From Aeromicrobium sp. 9AM (lineage in GTDB: Bacteria > Actinomycetota > Actinomycetes > Propionibacteriales > Nocardioidaceae): a stretch of 64,000 nt of DNA. Position numbers and translations under genes: made by a program. The notes beneath the pieces are model-generated. The model worked only from the letters and a program-made list of their open reading frames with translations. It was not told where the DNA came from and made no database searches. The stretch spans positions 930,001 through 994,000 of the forward strand of contig NZ_LR733303.1 in NCBI RefSeq assembly GCF_902506105.1, given 5' to 3'. Numbering within the stretch: the stretch's first letter is position 1; the number at the start of each line of letters is the position of its first letter. Positions 41,847 through 50,206 of this stretch are shown piece after piece.

Positions 41847-41887
41847 CTTTCGGGCCAAGACCCTTGTATGGGAAGGAGTTGACCGAC

Positions 41888-42385
41888 ATGCATTGTCCGT
41901 TCTGCAAGAACACCGACACCCGGGTTCTCGACAGCCGTGTCGCCGACGAAGGTGGAGCGATCCGCCGTCGCCGGGTCTGCTCCTCCTGCGAGAAGCGGTT
42001 CACCACGATCGAGCAGATGCAGCTCACGGTCGTCAAGCGCTCCGGCGCCACCGAGCCCTTCGTCCGTGACAAGGCCATCGCCGGCGTCCGCAAGGCCTGC
42101 AAGGGCCGACCGGTCGACGACGACGACCTGGCGCGACTCGGCCAGCAGGTCGAGGACACGCTTCGCGACTCCGGATGCGCGGAGGTCCCGGCCCACGAGG
42201 TCGGCCTCGCCATCCTCGAGCCCCTCAAGAGCCTCGACGAGGTCGCCTACCTGCGATTCGCCAGCGTCTACAAGCAGTTCGAGTCCGCCGACGACTTCGC
42301 CGACGAGATCGCCAGCCTCATGGCGGCCGGCGCCGACGGCGAGCTCGCCGAGCACACCCGCAAGACGGATCACCAACAGACCTGA
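41888..42385 (+). CDS. nrdR: Transcriptional repressor NrdR
   Basis: NrdR senses (d)ATP and represses ribonucleotide reductase genes. The 165-residue protein has the N-terminal zinc ribbon ([15 protein letters not shown] ... [11 protein letters not shown]) and the ATP-cone domain ([17 protein letters not shown] onward). The gene is followed by nrdJ, its probable target, with paired NrdR boxes upstream of both. GGAAGGAG precedes the ATG. Confidence 0.96.
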   Translation: MHCPFCKNTDTRVLDSRVADEGGAIRRRRVCSSCEKRFTTIEQMQLTVVKRSGATEPFVRDKAIAGVRKACKGRPVDDDDLARLGQQVEDTLRDSGCAEVPAHEVGLAILEPLKSLDEVAYLRFASVYKQFESADDFADEIASLMAAGADGELAEHTRKTDHQQT

Positions 42386-42392
42386 GTCCCGC

Positions 42393-42415
42393 TGGTTGAG
42401 CTTGTCGAAACCACC
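42393..42415. repeat. Dispersed repeat between nrdR and nrdJ
   Basis: GGTTGAGCTTGTCGAAACC (core) is an imperfect palindrome of the same type as the copies at 4396 and 45119. It lies in the 79-base gap of a probable operon and could give an mRNA stem there. Confidence 0.8.
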
Positions 42416-42464
42416 GAGACGCAAGTAGCACCACCACCACACACCGCGAAATAGGAGCACTCAC

Positions 42465-45377
42465 ATGACGGAAACGGTCAGCGGACCCTCGGGGTCCTCG
42501 CGCAAGACTGCTGGCAAGAAGGGCAACGCCGCCCTCAAGATCCAGCGCGTCTACACGACCGAGGGGGTGCACCCGTACGACGCCGTCACCTGGGAACGTC
42601 GCGACGTCGTGCAGACCAACTGGAAGACCGGCGAGAACGTCTTCGAGCAGCGCGGTGTGGAGTTCCCCGACTTCTGGAGCGTCAACGCCTCCACGATCGT
42701 CACGACCAAGTACTTCCGCGGAGCCGTCGGCGCCCCCGACCGTGAGACCGGGCTCAAGCAGCTCCTCGACCGCGTCGTCCTGACCTACACGCAGGCCGGT
42801 CGCGACCACGGCTACTTCGCCTCCGAGGAAGACGCGACGATCTTCGAGCACGAGCTGACGCACATGCTCCTGCACCAGGTCTTCAGCTTCAACAGCCCGG
42901 TGTGGTTCAACGTGGGCACGTCGAGCCCGCAGCAGGTCAGCGCCTGCTTCATCCTCGCGGTGGATGACTCGATGGACTCGATCCTCAACTGGTACAAGGA
43001 AGAGGGCCTGATCTTCAAGGGTGGCTCCGGTGCCGGTCTCAACCTGAGCCGCATCCGCTCGTCCAAGGAGCTGCTCCGCTCCTCGGGCGGCACCGCTTCG
43101 GGCCCGGTCTCGTTCATGCGCGGCGCCGACGCCTCTGCAGGCACGATCAAGTCCGGTGGCGCCACGCGTCGCGCGGCCAAGATGGTCGTGCTCGACGTCG
43201 ACCACCCCGACATCCAGGAGTTCGTCGAGACCAAGGCCAAGGAGGAGGACAAGATCCGCGTCCTCCGCGACGCCGGCTACGACATGGACCTCGGCGGCGC
43301 CGACATCACCAGCGTCCAATACCAGAACGCCAACAACTCGATCCGCGTCAACGACGAGTTCATGCGCGCGGTCGAGGAGGGCAAGGAGTTCGGGCTCCGC
43401 GCCCGTACGAACGGCGAGATCATCGAGACCGTCGACGCCCGCAAGCTGTGGGAGGACATCGCGCAGGCTGCCTGGGCGTGCGCCGACCCCGGCATCCAGT
43501 ACGACGGCACGATCAATGACTGGCACACCTCGCCCGAGGCCGGCCGCATCACGGCGTCCAACCCGTGCTCGGAATACATGCACCTCGACAACTCGTCGTG
43601 CAACCTCGCCAGCCTCAACCTGCTGAAGTTCCTCAAGGACGACGGCTCGTTCGACACCGAGACGTTCGTCAAGGCGACCGAGTTCATCATCACCGCGATG
43701 GACATCTCGATCTGCTTCGCGGACTTCCCGACCGAGGCGATCGGCGACACCACGCGTGCCTACCGCCAGCTCGGCATCGGCTTCGCCAACCTCGGCGCGC
43801 TGCTCATGGCGTCCGGTCTGGCGTACGACTCCGACGGTGGCCGCGCCCTCGCCGGTGCGATCACGTCGCTGATGACCGGTACGTCCTACCGTCGCTCGGC
43901 TGAGCTCGCCGGCGTCGTCGGCCCCTACGACGGCTTCGCGCAGAACGCCTCGGCGCACGAGCGCGTCATGCGCAAGCACCAGGCCGCCAACGACGAGATC
44001 CGCACGATGCACTCGATCGACATAGCGGTGCACCGTGAGGCTGCCAAGCAGTGGAAGCTCAACCTCGAGATCGGCCACAAGAACGGATGGCGCAACAGCC
44101 AGGCCTCCGTCCTCGCGCCGACCGGCACGATCGGCTTCATGATGGACTGCGACACGACCGGCATCGAGCCGGACTTCTCGCTGGTCAAGTTCAAAAAGCT
44201 CGTCGGTGGCGGCTCGATGCAGATCGTCAACCAGACGATCCCCGCAGCGCTGAAGAAGCTCGGCTACACCGGCGAGACGATCGAGGCGATCGTCGAGTTC
44301 ATCGCCGAGAACGGTCACGTCGTCGACGCGCCCGGGCTCAAGACCGAGCACTACGAGATCTTCGACACCGCGATGGGTCAGCGCTCCATCAAGCCGATGG
44401 GCCACGTGCTGATGATGGCTGCCTGCCAGCCGTTCCTGTCCGGAGCGATCTCCAAGACGGTCAACCTGCCGGAGTCGGCCACGGTCGAGGAGATCGAGGA
44501 CGTCTACTTCCAGGGCTGGAAGCTCGGCCTCAAGGCGCTCGCGGTCTACCGCGACAACTGCAAGGTCGGGCAGCCGCTGTCCGACGGCAAGGGCGCCAAG
44601 GAGTCGGGCTCGACCAAGGTCGAGGTCAAGGAAGTCATCGTCGAGAAGCCGATCCGTCGTCGCCTGCCGAAGTCGCGCCAGTCGATCACGACGTCGTTCT
44701 CCGTCGGCGGTGCCGAGGGCTACATGACCTCAGGCGCTCACCCCGACGGCTCGCTCGGCGAGATCTTCATGAAGCTCGGCAAGCAGGGCTCGACCCTCGC
44801 CGGCATGATGGACGCCTTCTCGATCGCCATCAGCATCTCGCTGCAGTACGGCGTGCCGCTGGAGACGTTCGTCAGCAAGTTCACCAACATGAAGTTCGAG
44901 CCGGCCGGTCTGACCGACGACCCGGATGTCCGCATGAGCCAGTCGATCATGGACTACACGTTCCGTCGCCTCGCCCTAGACTACCTCGACTTCGAGACCC
45001 GCTCAGCCCTCGGCATCCACTCCGCCGAAGAGCGCCAGCGCTACCTCGACACCGGTAGCTACGAGCCCCTGGTCGGCAACGGCAGCACCGCCGCCGAACT
45101 GGTCTCGGACGACGCCGCGGTCGTTGAGCCTGTCGAAACGACGGAGCCCAAGGGTCACCTCGAAGCCGAGGACAAGGCCGACACGGACCCGGTCGAGCAC
45201 ATCGCGATCACGTCCAAGCCTGCCCCGGCAACCGCCCACACGAGCGCCGAGCTCCTGGAGACCCTCACCGGCTCCGCGGTCGACTCGCCGCTCTGCATGA
45301 CCTGCGGCACCAAGATGCGCCCCGCCGGCTCGTGCCACGTCTGCGAAGGCTGCGGCAGCACCAGCGGCTGCAGTTGA
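42465..45377 (+). CDS. nrdJ: Adenosylcobalamin-dependent (class II) ribonucleotide reductase
   Basis: NrdJ reduces ribonucleotides to deoxyribonucleotides using a cobalamin-derived radical, with or without oxygen. The 970-residue protein starts with the class II N-terminal region (TTEGVHPYDAVTWERRDVVQ) and has conserved reductase segments such as NPCSEYMHLDNSSCNLASLN and ILAPTGTIGFMMDC-type PTGTIGF. The C-terminus has a cysteine tail (CMTCGTKMRP ... CHVCEGCGSTSGC) for redox recycling. An in-frame dispersed repeat at 45119-45144 encodes VVEPVETTEP in a variable linker. A strong terminator follows. Confidence 0.96.
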   Translation: MTETVSGPSGSSRKTAGKKGNAALKIQRVYTTEGVHPYDAVTWERRDVVQTNWKTGENVFEQRGVEFPDFWSVNASTIVTTKYFRGAVGAPDRETGLKQLLDRVVLTYTQAGRDHGYFASEEDATIFEHELTHMLLHQVFSFNSPVWFNVGTSSPQQVSACFILAVDDSMDSILNWYKEEGLIFKGGSGAGLNLSRIRSSKELLRSSGGTASGPVSFMRGADASAGTIKSGGATRRAAKMVVLDVDHPDIQEFVETKAKEEDKIRVLRDAGYDMDLGGADITSVQYQNANNSIRVNDEFMRAVEEGKEFGLRARTNGEIIETVDARKLWEDIAQAAWACADPGIQYDGTINDWHTSPEAGRITASNPCSEYMHLDNSSCNLASLNLLKFLKDDGSFDTETFVKATEFIITAMDISICFADFPTEAIGDTTRAYRQLGIGFANLGALLMASGLAYDSDGGRALAGAITSLMTGTSYRRSAELAGVVGPYDGFAQNASAHERVMRKHQAANDEIRTMHSIDIAVHREAAKQWKLNLEIGHKNGWRNSQASVLAPTGTIGFMMDCDTTGIEPDFSLVKFKKLVGGGSMQIVNQTIPAALKKLGYTGETIEAIVEFIAENGHVVDAPGLKTEHYEIFDTAMGQRSIKPMGHVLMMAACQPFLSGAISKTVNLPESATVEEIEDVYFQGWKLGLKALAVYRDNCKVGQPLSDGKGAKESGSTKVEVKEVIVEKPIRRRLPKSRQSITTSFSVGGAEGYMTSGAHPDGSLGEIFMKLGKQGSTLAGMMDAFSIAISISLQYGVPLETFVSKFTNMKFEPAGLTDDPDVRMSQSIMDYTFRRLALDYLDFETRSALGIHSAEERQRYLDTGSYEPLVGNGSTAAELVSDDAAVVEPVETTEPKGHLEAEDKADTDPVEHIAITSKPAPATAHTSAELLETLTGSAVDSPLCMTCGTKMRPAGSCHVCEGCGSTSGCS
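45119..45144 (+). repeat. Dispersed repeat copy inside nrdJ
   Basis: The copy contains GTTGAGCCTGTCGAAACGAC in the nrdJ reading frame and encodes VEPVETT in the acidic linker before the cysteine tail. Confidence 0.75.
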
Positions 45378-45390
45378 TCAAGCCGTGAAC

Positions 45391-45429
45391 GTGGATGAGC
45401 CCCGACCCACAAGGTCGGGGCTCATCCAC
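45391..45429 (+). terminator. Strong intrinsic terminator after nrdJ
   Basis: GTGGATGAGCCCCGACC pairs perfectly with GGTCGGGGCTCATCCAC (17 bp) around a CACAA loop, 14 bases after the stop. It marks the end of the nrdR-nrdJ operon and the left edge of the accessory island. Confidence 0.9.
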
Positions 45430-45483
45430 AGACACACAAGTTCAATCCCAGAGGCTGTCCGAGGAGAGGAATAGGGTTCGAAC

Positions 45484-46806
45484 ATGAGCTCGAAAGACCC
45501 AGCCTTTACCTTCATCGACCTCTTCGCCGGCATCGGTGGCTTCCACGCGGCACTCAGTGCTCTCGGTGGCGAATGCGTCTACGCGTCAGAGATCGACGAG
45601 GCAGCTGCCAAGATCTACCAGCACAACTGGAACATGCCAGTCCACGGTGACATCGTCCCCGAGACCGATCCCGTCGTGAAGGTCCCGGCGCACGACGTCC
45701 TCGCAGCTGGGTTCCCGTGCCAGCCGTTCTCGAAGTCGGGCTTCCAGCGCGGTATGGATGAAGCTCGGGGAACGCTCTTTTGGAACATTTGCCGGATCCT
45801 CGAAGAGCATCGACCGGCCCTCGTGCTACTCGAGAACGTCCGCAACATCGCAGGACCTCGCCACACGCATGAGTGGGACGTCATCATCCGCAGCCTGCGC
45901 GATCTCGGCTACCAGGTCTCGTCGTCACCAGCGGTGTTTTCCCCGCATCTCCTCCCGCCTGACATGGGCGGTCGGCCGCAGATCCGGGAGCGAGTCTTCA
46001 TTGTCGGCACCTATGTTGGCGATGAGACCGCGCACGACGAGGTCGAGCCGATCGTGACGAATCGTCCGCTGCCAGGTTGGGACCCGCAGCAATGGTCGCT
46101 CGTGAGGGACATCCTTCAGTCCGAAGGCGAGATTGCCGACCGCGCCAACTATGAGCTCACCGCGACCGAGCAGCACTGGGTCCGCGTGTGGTCCGAGTTC
46201 GTACGTCGCCTTCGCGAGGCTGACGTCCCGAAGCTCCCCGGGTTCCCGATTTGGGTTGATGAGTTCAAGCACGAGGACGATCTCGTCATCTCCGAAGATA
46301 CGCCGCGTTGGAAGGCCAACTTTCTGCGCAAGAACGCCGAGTTCTACACGCAGTACCGCGCTGTGCTCGACCCTTGGCTCAACGAGTTCAACTATCTTGT
46401 CGATCTACCGACGTCTCGTCGGAAGTTCGAGTGGCAAGCGCAGGATGCGCAGTCGCTGGAGGAGTGCATCATGCACTTCCGGCCATCAGGAATCCGTGCC
46501 AAGCGCCCCACCTATGTGCCCGCGCTAGTGGCCATCACCCAGACCACCATCCTTGGCTCGCCACTACGGCGGCTGACCCCCCGGGAAGCGGCTCGATTGC
46601 AGGGTCTTCCGGACTCGTACGACTTCCCCGGTCAGCCCGACGCGCTGACCTACAAGCAGATGGGCAACGGCGTGAACGTGGGCGTGGCCTACCACGTCCT
46701 ACGTTCGCAGATGGCTCGCTCCGGAAAGCGTTGGGAGGCGCTTGCGGCGTCAACCCCGGCCAACGCGGACGAGGCGATTCAGGAAATCACGAAGACCGAC
46801 GTCTAG
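45484..46806 (+). CDS. DNA (cytosine-5) methyltransferase
   Basis: The 440-residue protein has the C5-methyltransferase motifs: I (IDLFAGIGGFHAAL), IV with the catalytic Pro-Cys (AGFPCQPFSKSG), VI (LLENVRNIAG), VIII (GRPQIRERVF), and X (KQMGNGVNVGVAYHVL). The target-recognition region lies between about residues 190 and 340. It converges with vsr and is followed by a probable restriction enzyme, forming a type II restriction-modification set. A LexA-box-like sequence (45479-45492) overlaps the start. Confidence 0.95.
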   Translation: MSSKDPAFTFIDLFAGIGGFHAALSALGGECVYASEIDEAAAKIYQHNWNMPVHGDIVPETDPVVKVPAHDVLAAGFPCQPFSKSGFQRGMDEARGTLFWNICRILEEHRPALVLLENVRNIAGPRHTHEWDVIIRSLRDLGYQVSSSPAVFSPHLLPPDMGGRPQIRERVFIVGTYVGDETAHDEVEPIVTNRPLPGWDPQQWSLVRDILQSEGEIADRANYELTATEQHWVRVWSEFVRRLREADVPKLPGFPIWVDEFKHEDDLVISEDTPRWKANFLRKNAEFYTQYRAVLDPWLNEFNYLVDLPTSRRKFEWQAQDAQSLEECIMHFRPSGIRAKRPTYVPALVAITQTTILGSPLRRLTPREAARLQGLPDSYDFPGQPDALTYKQMGNGVNVGVAYHVLRSQMARSGKRWEALAASTPANADEAIQEITKTDV

Positions 46807-47236
46807 CGTCAACGATCTGCCGTATCCGAGTGGCTGCCTCGGGTGCAGGTTCGTGCTCCCACACGCGGACCACCTCCCACCCGTGCTCTGCAAGCAGACG
46901 GTTGGTGTCCTCGTCGCGGGTCTTGTTGCGCTGGATCTTCCAGTCCCACCAATCGGAGTTCGTGGCGGGCCGAGTGCCGTGCTCAGTGCAACCGTGCCAG
47001 AAGCACCCGTCGACGAACACTGCGACCTTCAACTTCGTGAAGGCGACGTCGATCCGTCGTCGTCGGTTTCCAGGCACGTGGACCTGTACGCGGTACCGAA
47101 GTCCCATCGCATGCAATGCAGAGCGAAGTGCAAGCTCAGGCGCAGTGTCACGACGTGCGAGCGTCGACATCTTCGCCGACAGCCACCCTCCTGGGCTGAT
47201 CCGATTTGGTTCTTCCGTGGGCAAGCGATCCTCCAT
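46787..47236 (-). CDS. vsr: Very short patch repair endonuclease Vsr
   Basis: Vsr nicks beside T in T:G mismatches that arise when methylated cytosine deaminates. The 149-residue protein has AKMSTLARRDTAPELALRSALHAMG, the FDV-type core (RRIDVAFTKLKVAVFVDGCFWHGC) with catalytic Asp and His, and the C-terminal W-E-H segment (VRVWEHE). It is the usual companion of cytosine-5 methyltransferases, and its gene overlaps the methyltransferase end by 20 bases on the other strand. Confidence 0.94.
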   Translation of the reverse strand: MEDRLPTEEPNRISPGGWLSAKMSTLARRDTAPELALRSALHAMGLRYRVQVHVPGNRRRRIDVAFTKLKVAVFVDGCFWHGCTEHGTRPATNSDWWDWKIQRNKTRDEDTNRLLAEHGWEVVRVWEHEPAPEAATRIRQIVDARRRSS

Positions 47237-47257
47237 CTGCTCGAAGTCTGCCCACCT

Positions 47258-48700
47258 TCAAGCACCGCGGCGGGGAGTGGGCCAAGAGTGTGAGGCAACT
47301 CGTATGCCATGACTCGCCTTGGCAGTGTTCATCTCAAATTTGGGTGGTCGCGGTGAGCCCACGCCACCCGGGGTCTTGGGCGCCTGTCGTCCTTGTGGGC
47401 GGGGAGCGAGCTGCCCGGAAAGGATCGCGGCTCTGAGGCTGAGCGTGTCGGGCACCCAGTAGGCATCGACATGCAGGGGGGTGAAGGCTGTCTTCCTAGT
47501 CTTGCTGATGCCTGAGTTAGATGGTGCAGGCGGCCTTTTCGAACGCGTCAGCTTCCACGCGTCATGCCAGACCTTGAATTCGCCAGTGTGATCCATGATG
47601 GCCTCACCGCTCACGACGAGGAACCCGAGCCCCTGCTCCTCAACACAGTTTCGAACGGCCTGTTCGTCGTTGAGCAACATGGCGTCGTTCGCGCGCTTGG
47701 TCAGTGCGCCGACAGTCTGCAGGGAGGTGTGAACCTTGATGTCCCAGACCCACGAGAGCGCGTAGTCGAAGTCCGTCGAGCCGTAGGAACGTTTCGTACC
47801 AGGGACCTTTGGAGTAAATGACGCATTCAGGATTGCCTTCGCCTTCTCCTCACCGTAGAAGCCCTGCCACTCAAGATCGTTTGACCCGCGAAGACCGTTG
47901 TCTGCCAGCCATCGGACAGCCTTCCTGGCGTCCCAATGGACTGGCAGGGAAGCGAGCAATGCCGCGGCAAGCGCGTCGCCCTCTGCCTCCGGAGTGGTGA
48001 TGGCATCCGTCACGACCTCGCCCAACCGCCCGAGGCGCCGTTCCGCTCCAGCGAGGATTGCGTTCAGCCCGGTGAGCTTGATGGTCTGCCCTGTAGCTGT
48101 GAAGTCGTTCGACCAGGGCGCGTTGAGGACCTGAGCAAGCGAGGCGCCGAGTCTGTGCTTGCTTGTCACGTCGATACGAGCGTCGTTCGGGAACAGATTG
48201 GTCGCCAAGTTGAGAAGGACACTCTTGTGCTCCTTGGATCCCGGCCCGAGCCACTCTCGGGGCGCCCCGGTGAGTGCGGCGATACGCGTAACGGCTTCAA
48301 TCTTGGAACGAGCAGGGTTGAACGCGGCCCATTCAGGTCCGTGCAACCCGGGTGCCGACCGAGCGACGACGCGTCGCAATGCTCTTTCCGCATGTGCGTA
48401 CGAGACAGCCTGAAGCAGGGCATTGAAGCCAGGAAGTGTCACGCTCGTCCTGTCGACGTATTCAGGTTCCCAGAACAGGTCGAGACGATTAGCGATCCGC
48501 TGAGCGGTCCGTGCGCTTGTCCAGGAAGGGTCCTCTTCGATGTCGAGCGCTTCCGCCAGCACGGAGAGCGCACCTCGCACTCCTCGCGAGCCGCCGGGTG
48601 ACCCGTCACTGGGCGCGCCACCGGTCAGCGCGTAGACGCGCGCCGTCGCTTCGTCGTAGGACGCTGCAGGAAGAAAGATTGGTTGGTCTGGGCTACGCAC
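47258..48700 (-). CDS. Probable type II restriction endonuclease (unclassified)
   Basis: The 480-residue protein is not in a family I recognise. Its place next to vsr and the methyltransferase, and a PD-(D/E)XK-like segment (TDFDYALSWVWDIKVHT, with D312...D320-x-K322 and E279-region acids), suggest the matching restriction enzyme. The N-terminal 250 residues are helical and may bind DNA. The start is GTG 48700. The stop lies 22 bases from the vsr start, so the two are likely co-transcribed leftward. Confidence 0.65.
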   Translation of the reverse strand: MRSPDQPIFLPAASYDEATARVYALTGGAPSDGSPGGSRGVRGALSVLAEALDIEEDPSWTSARTAQRIANRLDLFWEPEYVDRTSVTLPGFNALLQAVSYAHAERALRRVVARSAPGLHGPEWAAFNPARSKIEAVTRIAALTGAPREWLGPGSKEHKSVLLNLATNLFPNDARIDVTSKHRLGASLAQVLNAPWSNDFTATGQTIKLTGLNAILAGAERRLGRLGEVVTDAITTPEAEGDALAAALLASLPVHWDARKAVRWLADNGLRGSNDLEWQGFYGEEKAKAILNASFTPKVPGTKRSYGSTDFDYALSWVWDIKVHTSLQTVGALTKRANDAMLLNDEQAVRNCVEEQGLGFLVVSGEAIMDHTGEFKVWHDAWKLTRSKRPPAPSNSGISKTRKTAFTPLHVDAYWVPDTLSLRAAILSGQLAPRPQGRQAPKTPGGVGSPRPPKFEMNTAKASHGIRVASHSWPTPRRGA

Positions 48701-48883
48701 GCCATCGACCGTATCCCGTGCCGGAGTGGACCACCGCAGAATGATGCGGTCCGGGTGTCACGCCTAACCGATCTGAAGATTTGCAACGGTCATGCTCCGG
48801 GAGTGAATTTTCCGATTCAAGCACGTCTGCCATTATCCCAGCTGAGGTTTGAACTGGTGCCCGCACCTCAATTCGGGACGAGG

Positions 48884-49312
48884 TCAGTCCGCCCAGAGCG
48901 TGAATCGCGCGCTGTTGTACGTGTACACGGCGAAGTTGCCGTCGCCGTTCAGGAGGCCGATCCGTATGTCTCGGGGCTCTTCAAGTGGGTCACCGTCGCC
49001 ATCTACAGCCTGAGGTTCGGAGAGGTACTCAATAAGCACAATAGGTGCGCCGTAGGCAGGCATCGGACGATTCTTCATCAGCGGTTTCCACTGAATGAGT
49101 TGGCCCGGCTGAAACTTCTGGAGCGCAGAGTATGACCCGAAGGCCTCGGCGAGCCGGCTCGGGTATTCGGTCCGCCTGGCGAAATCCTCGTACTTCTTCA
49201 CATGCAAACGGCGTTGCTCTTCAATAAACTCGGCGAAGTTCCGATCCAGCGACAGTGTGGGAGACTCGGCGGCTGGCGTCTCGTCGGGTTCGGCATCCTG
49301 GCCATCGCTCAT
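48884..49312 (-). CDS. Hypothetical protein, third gene of an unrecognised operon
   Basis: The 142-residue protein has an acidic, low-complexity N-terminus (SDGQDAEPDETPAAESPT), a charged helix (NFAEFIEEQRRLHVKKYEDFARR) and a beta-rich C-terminus (DIRIGLLNGDGNFAVYTYNSARF). It is not recognised. Its start overlaps the previous gene stop by four bases, so translation is coupled. Base composition is clearly lower in GC than the flanking housekeeping genes. Confidence 0.6.
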   Translation of the reverse strand: MSDGQDAEPDETPAAESPTLSLDRNFAEFIEEQRRLHVKKYEDFARRTEYPSRLAEAFGSYSALQKFQPGQLIQWKPLMKNRPMPAYGAPIVLIEYLSEPQAVDGDGDPLEEPRDIRIGLLNGDGNFAVYTYNSARFTLWAD

Positions 49313-50202
49313 CGTTCTATCCCTAGCTCAGCTCGGAGGTCGTCGTCCGATTCTTCGCCGTTGTGAGTAGCGAGATAACGCTCAAAGAGTGTCGAAAGCG
49401 CGCCCGATCCGTACATGTCTGCCCAGTTCTCCGCAATGCTTTTGCGGACAGCCGATTCGACGTGCTTGGAATGCGCCTCCTCACCATTCGGAAGGCGATA
49501 CGAATGGCTGGTCGAGAGACGATCCTCCACAACTTCGTCGAGCCTGGCAGCAGTCAGCACGGAACGAAGCTGCGCAAGCTCTTGGTCGAATGTCGAAGCG
49601 TCCGCAAACAAGTCGCCGTTAATGACGGCGCGGTGGCGAGTAAGCCCAAGCGCGTACGTGTCACGCATCTCGAAGTGGTACAGCGCGATGTTCAAGTATC
49701 TCGACTTCGTGCGCTCAGTAGCGAGTGCCAAGTACAGCCGAAAAGTACTGGCGAGGTCCCCGAGGGTTTTCTCCAGTTGATCGAACAATTGGCGATGTAG
49801 TTGAGATTCGAGGATGTTAGCGAGTTGGACACGGCGATCATCAAATTCGCGAATCGGCCCTGTCCGCCACTTGTATCCACGTGAGTGCAATTTCCAGCGA
49901 GGTGACCCAATCTCGCGGCTGAACGCGACAAGCGAACTGTGCGAAAGTACATCAGACACGAAATTCCGCCCGGCCAGCCAAACGACGTGCCCCTCTTCGA
50001 TCGGCTCTGTGTCATCGTCCTTCAAGAAGTTGGCAAATCGCTCTTCACCTGTACTGACAGGGCGCAACGATTCGACGGTCCAATGACGTCCATGGGCAAC
50101 GAACTTCCGTCCCTCGTTAGAGACGATGGGCTCCGCAGTCAGCAAAAAGTCTTCGTTGCCGGCAAGATCTGCAACGAAGCCAACAAGGCGAAGTTCGACC
50201 AT
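49309..50202 (-). CDS. Hypothetical protein, second gene of an unrecognised operon
   Basis: The protein (297 residues from ATG 50202) is not recognised. It has a beta-rich N-terminal half (VELRLVGFVADLAGNEDFLL, HVVWLAGRNFVSDVLSHSSLVAF), a helical middle (ANILESQLHRQLFDQLEKTL) and a C-terminal helical part with acidic end. There is no membrane segment or signal peptide. A TTG at 50217 is an alternative start. The gene sits between two other unrecognised genes in the same direction. Confidence 0.6.
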   Translation of the reverse strand: MVELRLVGFVADLAGNEDFLLTAEPIVSNEGRKFVAHGRHWTVESLRPVSTGEERFANFLKDDDTEPIEEGHVVWLAGRNFVSDVLSHSSLVAFSREIGSPRWKLHSRGYKWRTGPIREFDDRRVQLANILESQLHRQLFDQLEKTLGDLASTFRLYLALATERTKSRYLNIALYHFEMRDTYALGLTRHRAVINGDLFADASTFDQELAQLRSVLTAARLDEVVEDRLSTSHSYRLPNGEEAHSKHVESAVRKSIAENWADMYGSGALSTLFERYLATHNGEESDDDLRAELGIER

Positions 50203-50206
50203 CGTC

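Noticed and set aside
41738..41887. Adenosylcobalamin riboswitch before nrdR-nrdJ
   Set aside because: No B12-box or the expected long conserved fold was found; the leader is too short.
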